A model generated the notes under the pieces. The model did not search any database. It was not told where the DNA came from and saw nothing but the letters and a program-made list of their open reading frames with translations. DNA of 64,000 bases from Aplectana chamaeleonis (Eukaryota > Nematoda > Chromadorea > Rhabditida > Cosmocercidae), in assembly GCA_029168955.1 (NCBI GenBank), contig JAPDOI010001341.1, positions 128,733-192,732 of the forward strand. Reading direction: 5' to 3'. Position 1 is the stretch's first letter. Each line of letters begins with the position of its first letter. Shown one piece after another: positions 44,930-55,690 of the stretch. A program made the position numbers and the translations under genes.

Positions 44930-46393
44930 GGGGGTGATTTCGAGAAGTTTGCTACCACCCCTGAACACTGAAAATTGCCTGATTAGCGTTTCCTTAACTT
45001 TCAGTTGAACTTATTGTCGCACAAAATCATTGCTGTTCCTGCTCTGCAGCAGGCTAGTTTTTCCCAAAGTTCCACCTTCGTTGAAAGTCTTTAATGTGCA
45101 GATACTCATAACAAACTCTAAAAGGTAACAAGCTCTATAATGCAACAATTATGTCCGTTGAACGAAAAGAATATGGAGAAGCTCTTCGAAACCTGTGTTA
45201 GGGTAACAGGGCAAAGCATTGATTTAAGACATAAGAGCAAGCGCTTGAATCACAGGGACCGCGACACGCCGGTCGAGACGAGCGCCGCTATAATAGGTTT
45301 TCTATGTCCCGTAGAGTTCGTCCACAGATCGGACCAAAATTTGGGCTTAAACGATTAGCTCTTGCGTGCTTCTAATAGAGGGTCCGAGGTCTTCAGCTAT
45401 GATGCCGTTCTGAACATATTCCCTCTGCTTCAAAATGATCCCATAGGAGCAGTTCTTCTCAGTGACGTTAGGTAAGAAGCAACCTTTCAGCCTTTGCTTA
45501 CCATTATTTTTAAACAGCATTTTGCGCTCCAAAACTTCGTGCATTTTGAGGGAGAGTTCTTGTGAAAAGAGCAGACTCTCCAAGATGATCAGCGACGCGC
45601 ATATGCATGCGCGGTAAAATGAAAAACGTCCTGACCAATTTTGAAAAGTATTCTGTCCATATATGGGCTTCCCTGTGTACACAAATCGTAAGCTTCTCAA
45701 ATTGTATGATATCACTTAACAGCTAGCTCTCCTGAAAAAATCAGTAATAAATAGTAAAATACCTGTTCTCGAGCAGATCCAACCCATATGCATAGTTATA
45801 TCGACGAATGCATTTTTTACAACTGAAATGAACAGTTCTGTATGATCCTGAAAACTAGAGATTATACCACATATACATCCACAAGCATTGGCTCTCTCGA
45901 AGACTATGCAGCTATTCATTGAGCTCTATCCTCAATGTGGATTGTAAGCGTCAAATTAAAAATCACGGGGAGTAGCGGTATGATCCCTCCACATACGCAG
46001 TTTTCCGTGATAGTGATTTCCCGCAGTAGGCACTCAGTAACAGATTCCATTCAAGAAAGTAGATATCCGGGGAGGCCTACGTGCGATGGGTGTGTCGTCT
46101 CAGATTGAGGTCATTCTACCGACTACTGAGCGCCGATAATTCAGTCGGTACTCACTTTTTTCTGTGGTGTTCGTGGCCCTTCTGATGATGAGACAGCGTC
46201 GAAGTATGTACCGTCAACAGCAGTATTGCTGCCTTACAGGCAGAGGAAACTTTTTTCGCCGTCCTCTTTTTCTCAGCCTTCTCGACAAGTTCTTGATGCT
46301 CGTTGAGTTTTCTACAACATATGTACTGTTTTTGCTGATTCATTGCCCACCCGGCCCGTAACAATCATTCGGATATTTCACTTACGTATATGA
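44930..46393. other. No gene recognised
   Basis: Open frames at 45347-45715 and 45716-45919 (minus) and 45140-45358 (plus) have no motif I can name. No repeats with clear ends were seen. Confidence 0.4.
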
Positions 46394-46682
46394 TAAGGTG
46401 CGTCCGAATGAGAATGGCGGCCCATGCGGCCGGCGTGCTTGGCAGGCGGCCGCCGTGTTCGCCGCTCTCAGACGAGCATGCGAAAAGTTCGCACCGCCAT
46501 CGTCTACGAACTGCGCCGGCACCGGCTGGCAGCAAGAACTGTGCCGATCAGTCAGTCTACAGACGGAGGAGAGGGGACGGCCGTCGTTGAAATGCAATAC
46601 TCGTCCGGAGGCGGCACATGCGACGGCCGCCTACCAAGCACGCCGGCCGCGTGGGCCGCCATTCTCATTCGGGCGCACTTTA
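46394..46682. mobile_element. GC-rich MITE (GTCCG family), best copy
   Basis: The left end TAAGGTGCGTCCGAATGAGA and the right end, reverse complemented, TAAAGTGCGCCCGAATGAGA start inverted arms of about 70 bases containing GGCGGCCCA, GCGTGCTTGG and AGGCGGCCG. The flanks could be a TA duplication. It lies just left of T10. Very GC-rich, which makes long spurious open frames. Confidence 0.85.
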
Positions 46683-46697
46683 CCTCATTGGTTTCAA

Positions 46698-47727
46698 TTA
46701 AAGACAGCGTACACGCTCGTAAACGTAATTGAGATAACTACGGAATTAGAATGGTATGACACTGATCAGAACTCCCACGCATTTTGAAGCGTCAAAAACG
46801 TTCCACAATGACGCTACGCAAGTGAGAAGCTGGCCCCGCCCCTGTATCTGCCCGCCCCCTGTATTTGCGTCCTCCTTCAAAACAGGGGCTGTGGGCCATT
46901 CCCACCATCGTCGATGTGTGTGGTTCACCTATTTAAAGGCAGTGGTCACGATGAAAAACGTCATCGAAAAAACTACGAAAATCAGCTTAGATCGAAAGCA
47001 GCTGAAAAACTAGGAAGGTAGCGCGGTGAAAAACGGGCTAGAATTAGAGTTTCTAGGGCCTAAAGAAGCCACTTCGTGCACACGTGCACAGCGATGACGA
47101 AAAAGATCGCAGTCTCATGCCGAGCAGTCAAAAATCATCAACATTCAGAGGACGAAATAAATGCAAATTTAACGAGTAAAAACAGTTGAACAATGAAAGC
47201 ATCACTATAGTCAATGTTTTTGACTAGATGTGTACATAAATTCGAAGGTTCATTGATTGAAATTCAATTTCAAGCCAGCTGATGTTCTTGATATAAGAGG
47301 TCATCGATGCCGATGATGTGGAGTGGGCTCGTCCACCATCAAAAGACAAGAAAGTTCAAGCTTCAAATTTGGCCCAAAACTGTGGTTTTTTAGCGATTTT
47401 TTCTTATAGGTCCTACTACTCGAGACCCAGAAAAGGGTTTAGAGAGAAAAAGACGACAATCATATTTGATCGCGACCACTGCCTTTAATCCAATACACCA
47501 AACACGGACGTCGCCAGCGGTTGGAATTGCCCAGCAACCCTGTTTTGGAAGATAACGCAAATACAGGGCGCGGGCAGATACAGGGGCGGGGTCAACTTCT
47601 CAGTCATGTAGCGTCATTGTGGGTGTTTTTTGACGCGTCAAAATGCGTGGGCGTTGTATTCTGTGCCATACCATTCTAATTCCGTAGTTATCTCAATTAC
47701 GTTTACGAGCGTGTATGCCGCCTTTAA
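46698..47727. mobile_element. TTAA-type fold-back element T10, interrupted by T11
   Basis: Left TTAAAGACAGCGTACACGCT; right GAGCGTGTATGCCGCCTTTAA. The arms, 46698-46932 and 47489-47727, are inverted copies (TTTTGAAGCGTCAAAAACG with its partner, and the paired TGTATCTGCC/GGCAGATACAGGGGC blocks). T11 sits between them. Confidence 0.85.
46933..47488. mobile_element. TTAA-type fold-back element T11, nested in T10
   Basis: Left TTAAAGGCAGTGGTCACGAT; right GATCGCGACCACTGCCTTTAA. Same subfamily as T9, inverted. TTAA lies at both junctions with T10 (46933-46936 and 47485-47488), so its insertion is later than T10. Confidence 0.85.
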
Positions 47728-47815
47728 ATGCGCATACTAATAATTTACAATGAGTTCATTAATTTTTTTAGTTACAAATAAATATTTGTATTTATTGTGC
47801 AGAATATTTCATTAC

Positions 47816-48223
47816 TTCAAGGCAGCATACACGCTCAAAAATACTATCGATTTTGTAGTCTGAATCGAAGGCTCGGAGTAGCTAGTAACAACAGGTTGTT
47901 TTTAATTTGGTCAAAAACGGGCAACGCGCTAGCGAAGGCACACGACCGCAAATATGATTGCACTATCGATGTTACTCCATTCGCATGGCATGGTGCTGAA
48001 CGCTGACGCCGTTTAAAGTCTTGAAAACATGCCAAAATGACTTTGTTAGAGTAATTCTAAGCGGTGAGGTGTAGAACCCTTCTCATGCAACTTTATTGAT
48101 TCTAAACAGTCGCTTTGGCTAGTTTTCGACCCTCCCAACCACGTTGGCGTTTTAGTATTAGTTGGCTGAGTAAACTAACGTCGTTATTTCAACTACTTTT
48201 GCGAGCGTGTATGCTGCCCTTAA
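47816..48223. mobile_element. TTAA-type fold-back element T12
   Basis: Left TTCAAGGCAGCATACACGCT; right GCGAGCGTGTATGCTGCCCTTAA. Group with AAAGGCAGCATACACGCTCG termini, as T3 and T10. It ends on the TTAA that starts T13. The arms are diverged. Confidence 0.75.
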
Positions 48224-48687
48224 AGGCAGCATACATGCTCGTAAACGTTGTTGGGATAACAATGTGAATCGGACCGTATGGCTTACAATATAATGTCTGC
48301 GCGTATTGAAGCGTCAAAAACGAGCCACAATGCCGTTACAGGAGTAGCAAGTTTGGCCCCGCCCGTATTTTCACGCCTCCTGGATTTGCGCTTTTCCTCC
48401 AACGCAGGGTTGCCTGGTCATCTTGCCGTCAGTGACGTGTGTGGTTCACTTGTTAGGCGATTCACCAACAGCACCGACGGTGAAGATGACCCAGTAACCT
48501 TGAGTTACAGGAAAAGAGCAAATACTGGGGGCGTGAAAATACGGGCGGGGTCAAACTTGCTACTCCTGTAACGGCATTGTGGGTTGTTTTTGACGCTTCA
48601 AAATGCGTAGGCGTTGTGTTCTGAGCCATACCATTCTATTTCCGTGGTTATCTCAATCACGTTTACGAGCGTAAATGCTGCCTTTAA
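48220..48687. mobile_element. TTAA-type fold-back element T13, abutting T12
   Basis: Left TTAAAGGCAGCATACATGCT; right GAGCGTAAATGCTGCCTTTAA. The arms share AGTAGCAAGTTTGGCCCCGC/GGCGGGGTCAAACTTGCTAC and related blocks, and are close to the arms of T10. Confidence 0.85.
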
Positions 48688-48699
48688 GTTCGTTACTAA

Positions 48700-49975
48700 A
48701 TCGTCCACCGCCATCAATACCTGAGCTCCCGCATGTCCAGAAAGCTTACTGCGATGTCAGTGAGGAACCCCCCAACTGAGCTCAAAGTTTTGGACAGTTT
48801 CCGGACAATGAGGATTGGAAAGGCAGGTGGAGATGACAACATCACTACTGAAATTTTGTAAGCTTCTTCTCCGTCCTGTGATCGTAAACTTACCAACACC
48901 ATCCATGCCATATGGGTGACTTACTTGACTTAATCGGTTGGCTTTCGCCTGACGCGGTCATTCCGCATCTTCACCGAGGTGTGCCGTCTTAGTAGTCAGC
49001 CGTGTCCATTTTTCACGGTCTTCAGCCACAATTTGAACACATTCCATCCAGCTGTCACTATCCCATTTCCTGCGAAACGAAACATCGCGCCTGAACTGTC
49101 TTTCGATGCCGAGTGACTTCAAGCCCTCTTTAACCACATCCGTCCAGAACTTTCGCCTACGCCCAGGTGGCCGTTTCCAGACAGGATTTGGAAGCATTTT
49201 TAAAGCGTGTTGTACGAGACGATCCGGCGTTCTTCTTAGTATATGCCCGAGCAGTCGAAGTCGACTTTCCATTGCTGCTTGAGATAGCGTTAGGAGATGC
49301 TGGCACCTCCCTCGTGTCAAGCGTTTATGTACTGCGTCGATTCCCTTGTAAAGGTCTTCGTTATGGCATACACGCGGCCAGAAATATCCAAGCAAACGCC
49401 TAAGAAGCTTCCTCTCCGTGCAATCCAACCTTTCCATCTGCGTCTTCGGTGCTGCCCACGTCTCCGATCCGTACATCATGATAGGGCGAATAGCGGATAG
49501 GTAGACGCGCAACTTGACTTCCTTCGCGATGGTGGTAGACCACAAGCACTTGGTTAGAGAATTAAATGCAGACGTAGCTTTCGCACATCGTTGTCGAATA
49601 TCCGCTGCATAACTACCATCGTTCTTCAGCAAACAGCCCAAATAACAGAAATCGTCCACCAGTTCGATACGTTGTCCGTCCACACAAACTCCCGTTGAAG
49701 GCCTCTGAGAGACCCACATCTGCTTGCATTTGTCGGGACGAAGACGAAGTCCATAGGCTGCGGCATACTTCGAAACGAGGTTCACAATCCTTTGCAGTTT
49801 TGCGTTGTTTTCAGCGAATAACACGATGTCGTCGGCGTACGGAAGAAGCGAAAGCCATATGGGTAAGCGAAAGAATTCATGGAAACATGAGGTTATCGTA
49901 CCACTTCACAAAAAATAGTCCGTTTCTAAGAACAACAGAATAATGTATCTACTGTGTGTCATGTCTTATTTAGAG
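48700..49975 (+). pseudogene. RTE-type retrotransposon fragment, split by a second RTE copy
   Basis: On the plus strand, 48745-48917 and 49865-49975 read together like the start of an RTE reverse transcriptase. Seen are a YCDVSEEPP stretch, a frame change at the C-run near 48770, TELKVLDSFRTMRIGKAGGD (the conserved GKA.G.D motif), a TAA, then LTNTIHAIW up to the insertion. After it come VSERIHGN, LSYHFTKK-like sequence, a TAG, and a NNRIMYLLCVMSY stretch that fits the NYRGI.LL region. The intervening 936 bases (48918-49853) are a different, oppositely oriented RTE element with its target duplication. This older copy is dead. Confidence 0.7.
48918..49853 (-). mobile_element. RTE-type non-LTR retrotransposon, 5'-truncated, with 11-base target duplication
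   Basis: The identical flanks GCCATATGGGT at 48907-48917 and 49854-49864 mark a target-site duplication. On the minus strand the frame runs from the truncation point to the stop near 48958 with no breaks. It starts in the RT palm with LPYADDIVLFAEN (catalytic YADD at 49839-49828), then the KYAAAYGLRLRPDKCKQMWV block, CYLGCLLKNDGSYAADIRQR, a YLSAIRPIMMYGSETWAAP block and the ERLDCTERKLLRRLLGYFW region typical of nematode RTE C termini. Length is about 300 residues against roughly 1000 for a full RTE protein. The 3' end carries TGACCGCGTCAGG and a short TTAAGTCAAGTAAGT tail. Endonuclease and fingers are absent. Confidence 0.9.
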
Positions 49976-50102
49976 GAATCGTGAGCCCGCTTTTGACACG
50001 TTTTACACACTGGGGGTCTGCAGTGCAATTATATGGAAATGCCAAATTGAATGCCTAAGGGTTTAATGTGTCTGTAAGTCTACAGTGGTGAAATCCTTAT
50101 AC

Positions 50103-50594
50103 TTAAAGGCAGTGTTCACGATAATCTTCAATTTTGAGATTATTCGCTATATTGGTTAAGTGGCCCCCGGGTAGAACTAAAATGACGTAGAAAATTAGAA
50201 AAACGCACCAGAAGTACACGAAATCCTTAAGTATCATCCCGCCTCTTAAGTATTACAGGAAGTGTTTGTTGTGACAATGGAATCTTTTGTGGATCCGTCT
50301 TTTGCAATTCTCTACTCTCAATTGCTCTGTTCTTTCCTTAGGGCCCTGACTAATCCTGCTTTGCATAAAATATTCTTCTATTTTCGACTGACCCAATTTT
50401 CCACCGGTCACAACCACCGTGAACATGTTCATCCAACCGGGCAACTAGTCCATGTTATAGAATAATGTCACTGAAATAAGGCGATTTAGAGCGTTTCTCG
50501 CCGTTTCTTCGTAATTTTGGTAACACTTGGAGGCAAACGCATTGTTTTATGTGAAAAACTCGGGGACGAAACTCATCGTGAACACTGCCTTTAA
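50103..50594. mobile_element. TTAA-type fold-back element T14
   Basis: Left TTAAAGGCAGTGTTCACGAT; right CATCGTGAACACTGCCTTTAA. Same interior subfamily as T4 (12697-13187), sharing GATAATCTTCAATTTT, GGCCCCC, AACATGTTCATCCAACCGG and GCGTTTCTCGCCGTTTCTTC. The termini are cleaner than in T4, which suggests a younger copy. Confidence 0.9.
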
Positions 50595-50610
50595 AGCAGT
50601 TATGTCCCGA

Positions 50611-50636
50611 TGTGTGTGTGTGTGTATGTGTGTGCA
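50611..50636. repeat. TG microsatellite
   Basis: A (TG)n tract with one A interruption, directly after T14. Confidence 0.9.
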
Positions 50637-50843
50637 TGCGTCCTGGATATCTTAGGAATGGCCGAACAAAACTTGTATGAATTGGTACCAACATTTAGGT
50701 GGGTGCGACATTTATCGATTACCAAAAAATCAGCCCGAGTCACCTCTTACGTGCCTCGGGGCAACCGAGTTTGTCCGTGGAGCGCACTTTTGGCCGTGGG
50801 TCATGATAACTTCTGCGAGTCGTCTAGCGATGCAAAATGCAGA

Positions 50844-51634
50844 GGCGTCATAAAAGGTGTGCTGGACCTCACTGAAGTGTGCAAGACGTCATAGTAAGTG
50901 TGCAGGACCCTAATCGGAGTGTGCAGGATGTCATAGAAAGTGCGCAGGTCCTAAGTAGGAATGTGCAGGACCCAGCGGAAGTGTGCAGGACGTCATAGAA
51001 AGTGTGCAGAACCCCAGTGGGAGTGTGCGGGACGTCATAGAAAGTGTGCAGGACCTAATCGGGTGTGCAGGACGTCATAGAAAGTGCGCGGGTCCTAAAG
51101 TAGGAATGTGCAGGACCCCAGCGGAAGTGTGCAGGACGTCATAGAAAACGTGCAGGACCTCAGTGGGAGTGTGCAGGGCGTCATAGAAAGTGTGCAGGAC
51201 CTAATAGGAGTGTGCAGGACGTCATAGAAAGTGCGCAGGTCCCAAGTAGGAATGTACAGGACCCCAGTGGGAGTGTGCAAGGCGTCATAGAAAGTGTGCA
51301 GGACCCTATTCGGGTGTGCAGGACGTCATAGAAAGTGTGCAGGACCTAATCGGAGTGTGCAGGACGTCATAGAAAGTGCGCAGGTCCTAAGTAGGAATGT
51401 GCAGGACCCCAACGGGAGTGTGCAGCACGTCATAGAAAGTGTGCAGGACCCAAATGGTAGCGTGCAGGGCGTCATAGAAAGTGTGAAGAACCTAACGGGA
51501 AAGTGCGCAGGTCCCAAAGAGTTGGAGTGTACAGGGCGTCATAGAAAGTGCACAGGTCCCGAGTGGGAGTGTGCAGGTCATCAAAAGTTAGCAGGACCGC
51601 CGTGGGAGTGTGCAGGACGTCACCAAGAGTGTAG
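50844..51634 (+). repeat. Minisatellite, about 0.8 kb, two alternating ~21-base monomers
   Basis: The array alternates GTGTGCAGGACGTCATAGAA-type and GTGTGCAGGACCTAATCGGA- or GTGCGCAGGTCCTAAGTAGG-type monomers, giving a dimeric unit of about 40-45 bases repeated some 18 times. The monomers share the GTGYGCAGG core. Order and variants suggest unequal exchange. The 122-codon frame at 51294-51662 and the Cys/Thr/Leu-rich minus-strand frames are by-products of the repeat. Confidence 0.9.
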
Positions 51635-51639
51635 AATTT

Positions 51640-52452
51640 GGAAAAAGGTTTTCAATTTTTAATGCTAAATCTTAACCTTTGTGGAGAAGAAATAGATAGG
51701 AAAACATGAATCTTGAGGAGCGTGCGACGCGTTTTAAGATTGACTCCTGCGACATTTTTTGCCAGTTTGGGATACAAGCAGCAACTCCACTTCCGCACCT
51801 ACTCTGTTCGCCACTCATTGCAACCGCTCAGTCATTTTGAATCCCTAACTTCCAAAAACCAGTTTTATATATGTTGCAAGTCTGCGCTTATCAAAATCTG
51901 CACCACAAAAACATAAACAACCACCTACTAATTTCATTCATTGAGAACAAGGGCATGATGTTGGTCAACTAGGGAAACATCATATAATATGAGAATGCGT
52001 TTTTCCTTATCATGATAGAGACGGTAAAGCGAGAATAATCGCTTGTGAGCTTTACAAATTGGAAGAAAGGGCAGTGGGTAGCCACGTAAGGGAAGGAAGT
52101 ACAGAAGGGGTTGTGAATTTTGTGTCGGTAGCAACCGACGATTTACCGCTGGCTTCTTATGTTTTGCTTTATGATCCCACATTCTGATACCCCCACGGCC
52201 TGCTGTAATTGTACGGCACCCTGCTCTGCTCAGGAGAGTCCATACGTACAGCAACTTTCAGGTAGACGGAAGTCAGTCACCACCGACAAACTAATCCGTC
52301 TCAGGTAGTTGGCTCACGCAAAAGTTTCTGCGAGCGAAAACTTCGCTAGGCCTCGCTAGTTGTTTTCTATGTTAATATTTGTTGAGTCTACCAGTTAGCA
52401 GTTCATGTGAGTTTCGTGCACAGAATTTTTAATATATCAAATGAATTATTAC
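51640..52452. other. No gene recognised; should contain the last exon of the protease pseudogene
   Basis: The terminal protease exon should lie here on the minus strand. A minus frame at 51934-52254 (106 codons) has no protease-like features. No acceptor leads to a convincing C terminus. Confidence 0.35.
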
Positions 52453-52552
52453 CATCAGCCGCAGGATCACAACCGCCGGTGGCACCTTTGGCGACTCCGA
52501 CCACAGTTGCCTTCTTATTAATCCACTGGAAAAGGGGACCTCCACTGTCGCC
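52453..52552 (-). pseudogene. Protease pseudogene exon 7 (catalytic Ser)
   Basis: Acceptor TTGTTGTAG, donor GTAATAAT, 100 bases, entering in phase 0. It reads GDSGGPLFQW followed by KKATVVGVAKGATGG, matching the intact gene's exon 7. The Ser exon itself is undamaged. The residue six before the Ser (in exon 6) is Ala. Confidence 0.9.
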
Positions 52553-52766
52553 CTACAACAATTTTTTTATTAATTTACGGAGCACCTTTCTGGACACACA
52601 TTCAAAAGCGGCCTGATAAGCGAAAAACTTAGAACCAGAGCGATCAAAATTTTTCGTCGCAAGTGTTTCTGGGGGAGTTCGGGAGAATTGTTCCACCTGC
52701 TCTTTGTTTTTCGTTTTCAGTTTTCTCTGCCACTTTCAAACGTGAATTCCTTGGCTCCACACATAC

Positions 52767-52885
52767 TCTACACATAGCAGTGCTCTCATTTGCCGCTTCA
52801 ATCCATTTGTTTTCCGAATCATGTCCCGCTACAAACAATGCGACTTTACTTGATTGTTCAGACGTTGTAGAGGTGCCAACAAGTC
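52767..52885 (-). pseudogene. Protease pseudogene exon 6
   Basis: Acceptor ACTTCCAG, donor GTATGTGTG, 119 bases, phase 1 in and 0 out, as in the intact gene. It reads LVGTSTTSEQSSKVALFVAG and ends ESTAMCR directly before the GDSGGP exon. Open throughout. Confidence 0.85.
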
Positions 52886-53606
52886 CTGGAAGTAAGTCAA
52901 ATTGAGAAAACGCTTCACTGTTCATAGTCGAGTTGATATGGCCGAGCTAATCGAAATCAAACTCAGTTTTCGAATTTTGAGGTGTATTTGCGCTCCATGC
53001 TTTGGGCATAGGCTTGAAGTGCAGATTAGTTTCACAAGCTTTTCAATAATTGTATCACAAAGTCACTCATTGAAGTTGTAATTTTTGTTTTCAGCTATAA
53101 TTTTTTTGTGTATGCTCAGAATGACTGCACGGAGCTATAGAAAAGGGTCACTGACGTCCAGGTATCGGTTGAATCGGTAGAAATAGTTTTTCCTTGCAGC
53201 AGCTTTCCAACAAAGTTGTGAAGCGCTTGTTGTTCTTTCCCAGCAACAAAAAGTGATTGCACTGAATAGAGAATCACTTACGGCAAAAAAAGTCATGCTC
53301 AACGATATTGAAACAGTTAATGTACTTCCCATGCAATTTTCAAATCAACGTTGCATATGATGAAACTTCTCTGAACTGAGGTATGGCGTATTTCTGAGTT
53401 GAGCGGATTGGTGAAGCCACCCATCAGGAACTTTTTCGGGTATGACAAAAATTGGGTCGAATTCGACTCATAACATTTTAGAGGGGTTACGCCGTGGTCC
53501 TGAACGCGAATCTCAGGGAGGTGCGTTCCATGATATTCTGCGCTTCACTGTGTGCTAATCCTATTAATCTCGCCTAACCTGCATTAATATTTCGGGAATC
53601 AATATT

Positions 53607-53902
53607 TTAAGGCAGTGTTCAGGATGATGTTCATTTTCGACTTTACCACTTAAAACAGTACGTAAGGTCTGTCCAAATGAGAATGTCCGTCGACGCGGTC
53701 GGAGTGGGTGCCGAACGACCGTGGTTTAAGCGTTTTTTTTGAACAAAATTTGTCACGGCTGCAGACAGCTGACGGGGATATCATTCCCTAGTCGTCTAAT
53801 TCTCCTGCTGTTCGATTCACATATCCGAAAATGCATTTGCGAGGGACGCTGGACACGCATGCCGATTGCATGGGCCGAAAGCCTCATTCCGACAGACTTT
53901 AG
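53607..53902. mobile_element. TTAA-family left end with inserted GC-rich MITE
   Basis: TTAAGGCAGTGTTCAGGATG at 53607 is a TTAA-type left terminus with one A missing; no right terminus was found. A copy of the GTCCG-family MITE begins at 53663 (TAAGGTCTGTCCAAATGAGA) and ends at 53901 (TCATTCCGACAGACTTTA), so it interrupts the TTAA-family sequence. Confidence 0.6.
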
Positions 53903-54129
53903 GCCGCTCTATATTGCAACAATCATGAAGAAACGGCGAAAAACGTACTAAAACGCAGTATTTCAGTGATATAGATTTCTGGCCTGGGCTAGCTGTCGGG
54001 TGGGATGAACGATTTCTCGGTGGGTGCGAACGGTGATCAATAGGGCCAACTAAAGTGAGAAGGAGAGATTTATGTATGTGTAACGTCGGCATGGATCCGG
54101 AAGGGACTTCGCGTTCACTGTTAAAGGGT

Positions 54130-54178
54130 GGCGCAAACTCGGTGCCATATGCTATAACATAGGTGCACCGAGTTCGCG
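54130..54178. repeat. Hairpin around GGTGGCGCAAACTCGGTG
   Basis: GGCGCAAACTCGGTGC and its inverted partner GCACCGAGTTCGCGCC are separated by about 18 bases. Confidence 0.75.
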
Positions 54179-54470
54179 CCAACCTCCAATGGGGAACGCA
54201 AAGTCTCTTCAAGATTCATTCCATTGTTAACCGTCTTTATTAAGATTAAAAAAAAAGAGAACGGCGCAACAGAGAGTAGATAATGTCAACGAACGGGTTC
54301 ACAAAAGATATGATGGTCACAGCAAACAGTTCTACTGAGAGTAAGAAAGCAAGGTGAGAGTGTAGCTTTTCAAGTACTTCTGGCGCGCTTTTTCCAATTC
54401 CTTCATCACTTCAGTGCTACCCGGAAGCTAAAAAATCGTTTCAGAAAAAAATCCCGGGGTCGGAGAATTT

Positions 54471-54968
54471 AGTTACAGTTTACTGCAATGTTAAAAGAAC
54501 ATGGTGCGGTTGCGGTCACACACTAAAACTACGGTGGAAGACGCCTAATTTCGTTATCGATCGACAGCTCAGCTGATTTTTGGGGTTAGTTACCGTTTTT
54601 CTTTTTTTTGTTTACTTCGGCATTACTTTTGTTCTGACTCTTATAATATTACGAACAGTGGCTTTTCTTGATGTGCGAGGGGGATTTGCCGTTTTTTTCG
54701 ATTTCAAAACAGAATTTAAAAAAACCTTCGAAGCCCGAAAAACCGGCTAGTTTCCCTGACGCACCAAGAATAGCCCCTATTAGCAATAATAAACAGTTAG
54801 AAGCAAAATTAATGCCGAAACAAACACGAAAAACTGTAACTTACAAAGAAAATCAGCTGAGCTGTCGATCAATAATGAAATTAGGCGTCTTCCACCGTAG
54901 TTTTAGTGTGTGACCGCAACCGCACCATATCCTTTTAACATTGCGGTAAACTGCAACATTGCCTTTAA
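54471..54968. mobile_element. TTAA-type fold-back element, left end eroded, abutting T16
   Basis: The arms pair over about 110 bases (GGTGCGGTTGCGGTCACACA, AAACTACGGTGGAAGACGCC, GACAGCTCAGCTGATTTT and their inverted partners at about 54840-54950). The right end is AACATTGCCTTTAA, sharing TTAA 54965-54968 with T16. The left terminus has lost the AAAGGC sequence. Confidence 0.75.
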
Positions 54969-55486
54969 AGGTGTTCATTATAAAAAACCGTGTTCTAGTT
55001 CCCGATGTTTTTGAGTAGGCAAAAATACGAAGTAGTGGATTATAAGGAAATTTCTTTCATGAAACTGGAGAATATCGGAGAAAAAACGTTTAAATGCATA
55101 TTGAGCATTTATATATTTACGCCTGCTGGTGTGTTTTGTGCACTGCAGACAAAACGTCTAACCTTCGGAACTCTTAGGTAAGTACTTCTTTGTTTGCTGT
55201 TTACTGTAACAAAATCTCTTAAAGAATAACATGGGTCAATGGACATACACGGATATTGGAATCTTTTGCGGCCACGAGTCGGCCTCTATCCCCCTGGTGA
55301 CAAAAATGCAGGACAACTGTAACATTACGTGGGCGGGTGACCTCATGGGTTGGCTGGACCACTAGGTTTTCACCCACTTGCTTGCCGTTTTCCGTCGTAC
55401 TACCGTACTTACTCCTCTTAACGGGACCCAAAGTCTACGTTTGCGCCAAAAAACGGGCAACTTTTCATTGTGAACACTGCCTTTAA
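54965..55486. mobile_element. TTAA-type element T16
   Basis: Left TTAAAGGTGTTCATTATAAA (a short deletion in the terminus); right CATTGTGAACACTGCCTTTAA. TTAA on both sides (54965-54968, 55483-55486). Confidence 0.75.
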
Positions 55487-55613
55487 GCACCCCTATTAAC
55501 CGTCAAAGAAAAATAATGAACGACTCAGAAGAGCCCTTCACCCAATCCTTGTCGAATATGCATCCAACTCGAGATGACCGCACCCATCGAAAGGCCCTAT
55601 CGCAGTGCTCCAA

Positions 55614-55690
55614 GCAGCAGCACGTGCTGCAAAGTTTCATCGCTGGAGCACGTGCTGCAAAACTTTATAGCAGAGCACGTGCTGCAAGGT
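55614..55690. repeat. Three spaced copies of an E-box palindrome
   Basis: CACGTGCTGCAA occurs at 55621, 55649 and 55676, spaced 28 and 27 bases apart. The first lies in the full palindrome GCAGCACGTGCTGC. The core CACGTG is an E-box, but any binding is speculative. Confidence 0.7.

Noticed and set aside
46398..46787. 129-codon frame in the GC-rich MITE
   Set aside because: High GC content suppresses stop codons in several frames at once; it covers inverted repeat arms.
50844..51634. Regular repeats considered as a CRISPR array
   Set aside because: The spacers are themselves repeats, there are no unique spacers or cas genes, and the window is eukaryotic.
51294..51662. 122-codon plus-strand frame with repeated Cys/Gly motifs
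   Set aside because: It is a by-product of the minisatellite; the opposite strand and other frames are equally open in places.
54668..54913. 81-codon frame between the arms of the eroded TTAA element
   Set aside because: It extends into the inverted arm and has no recognisable domain.
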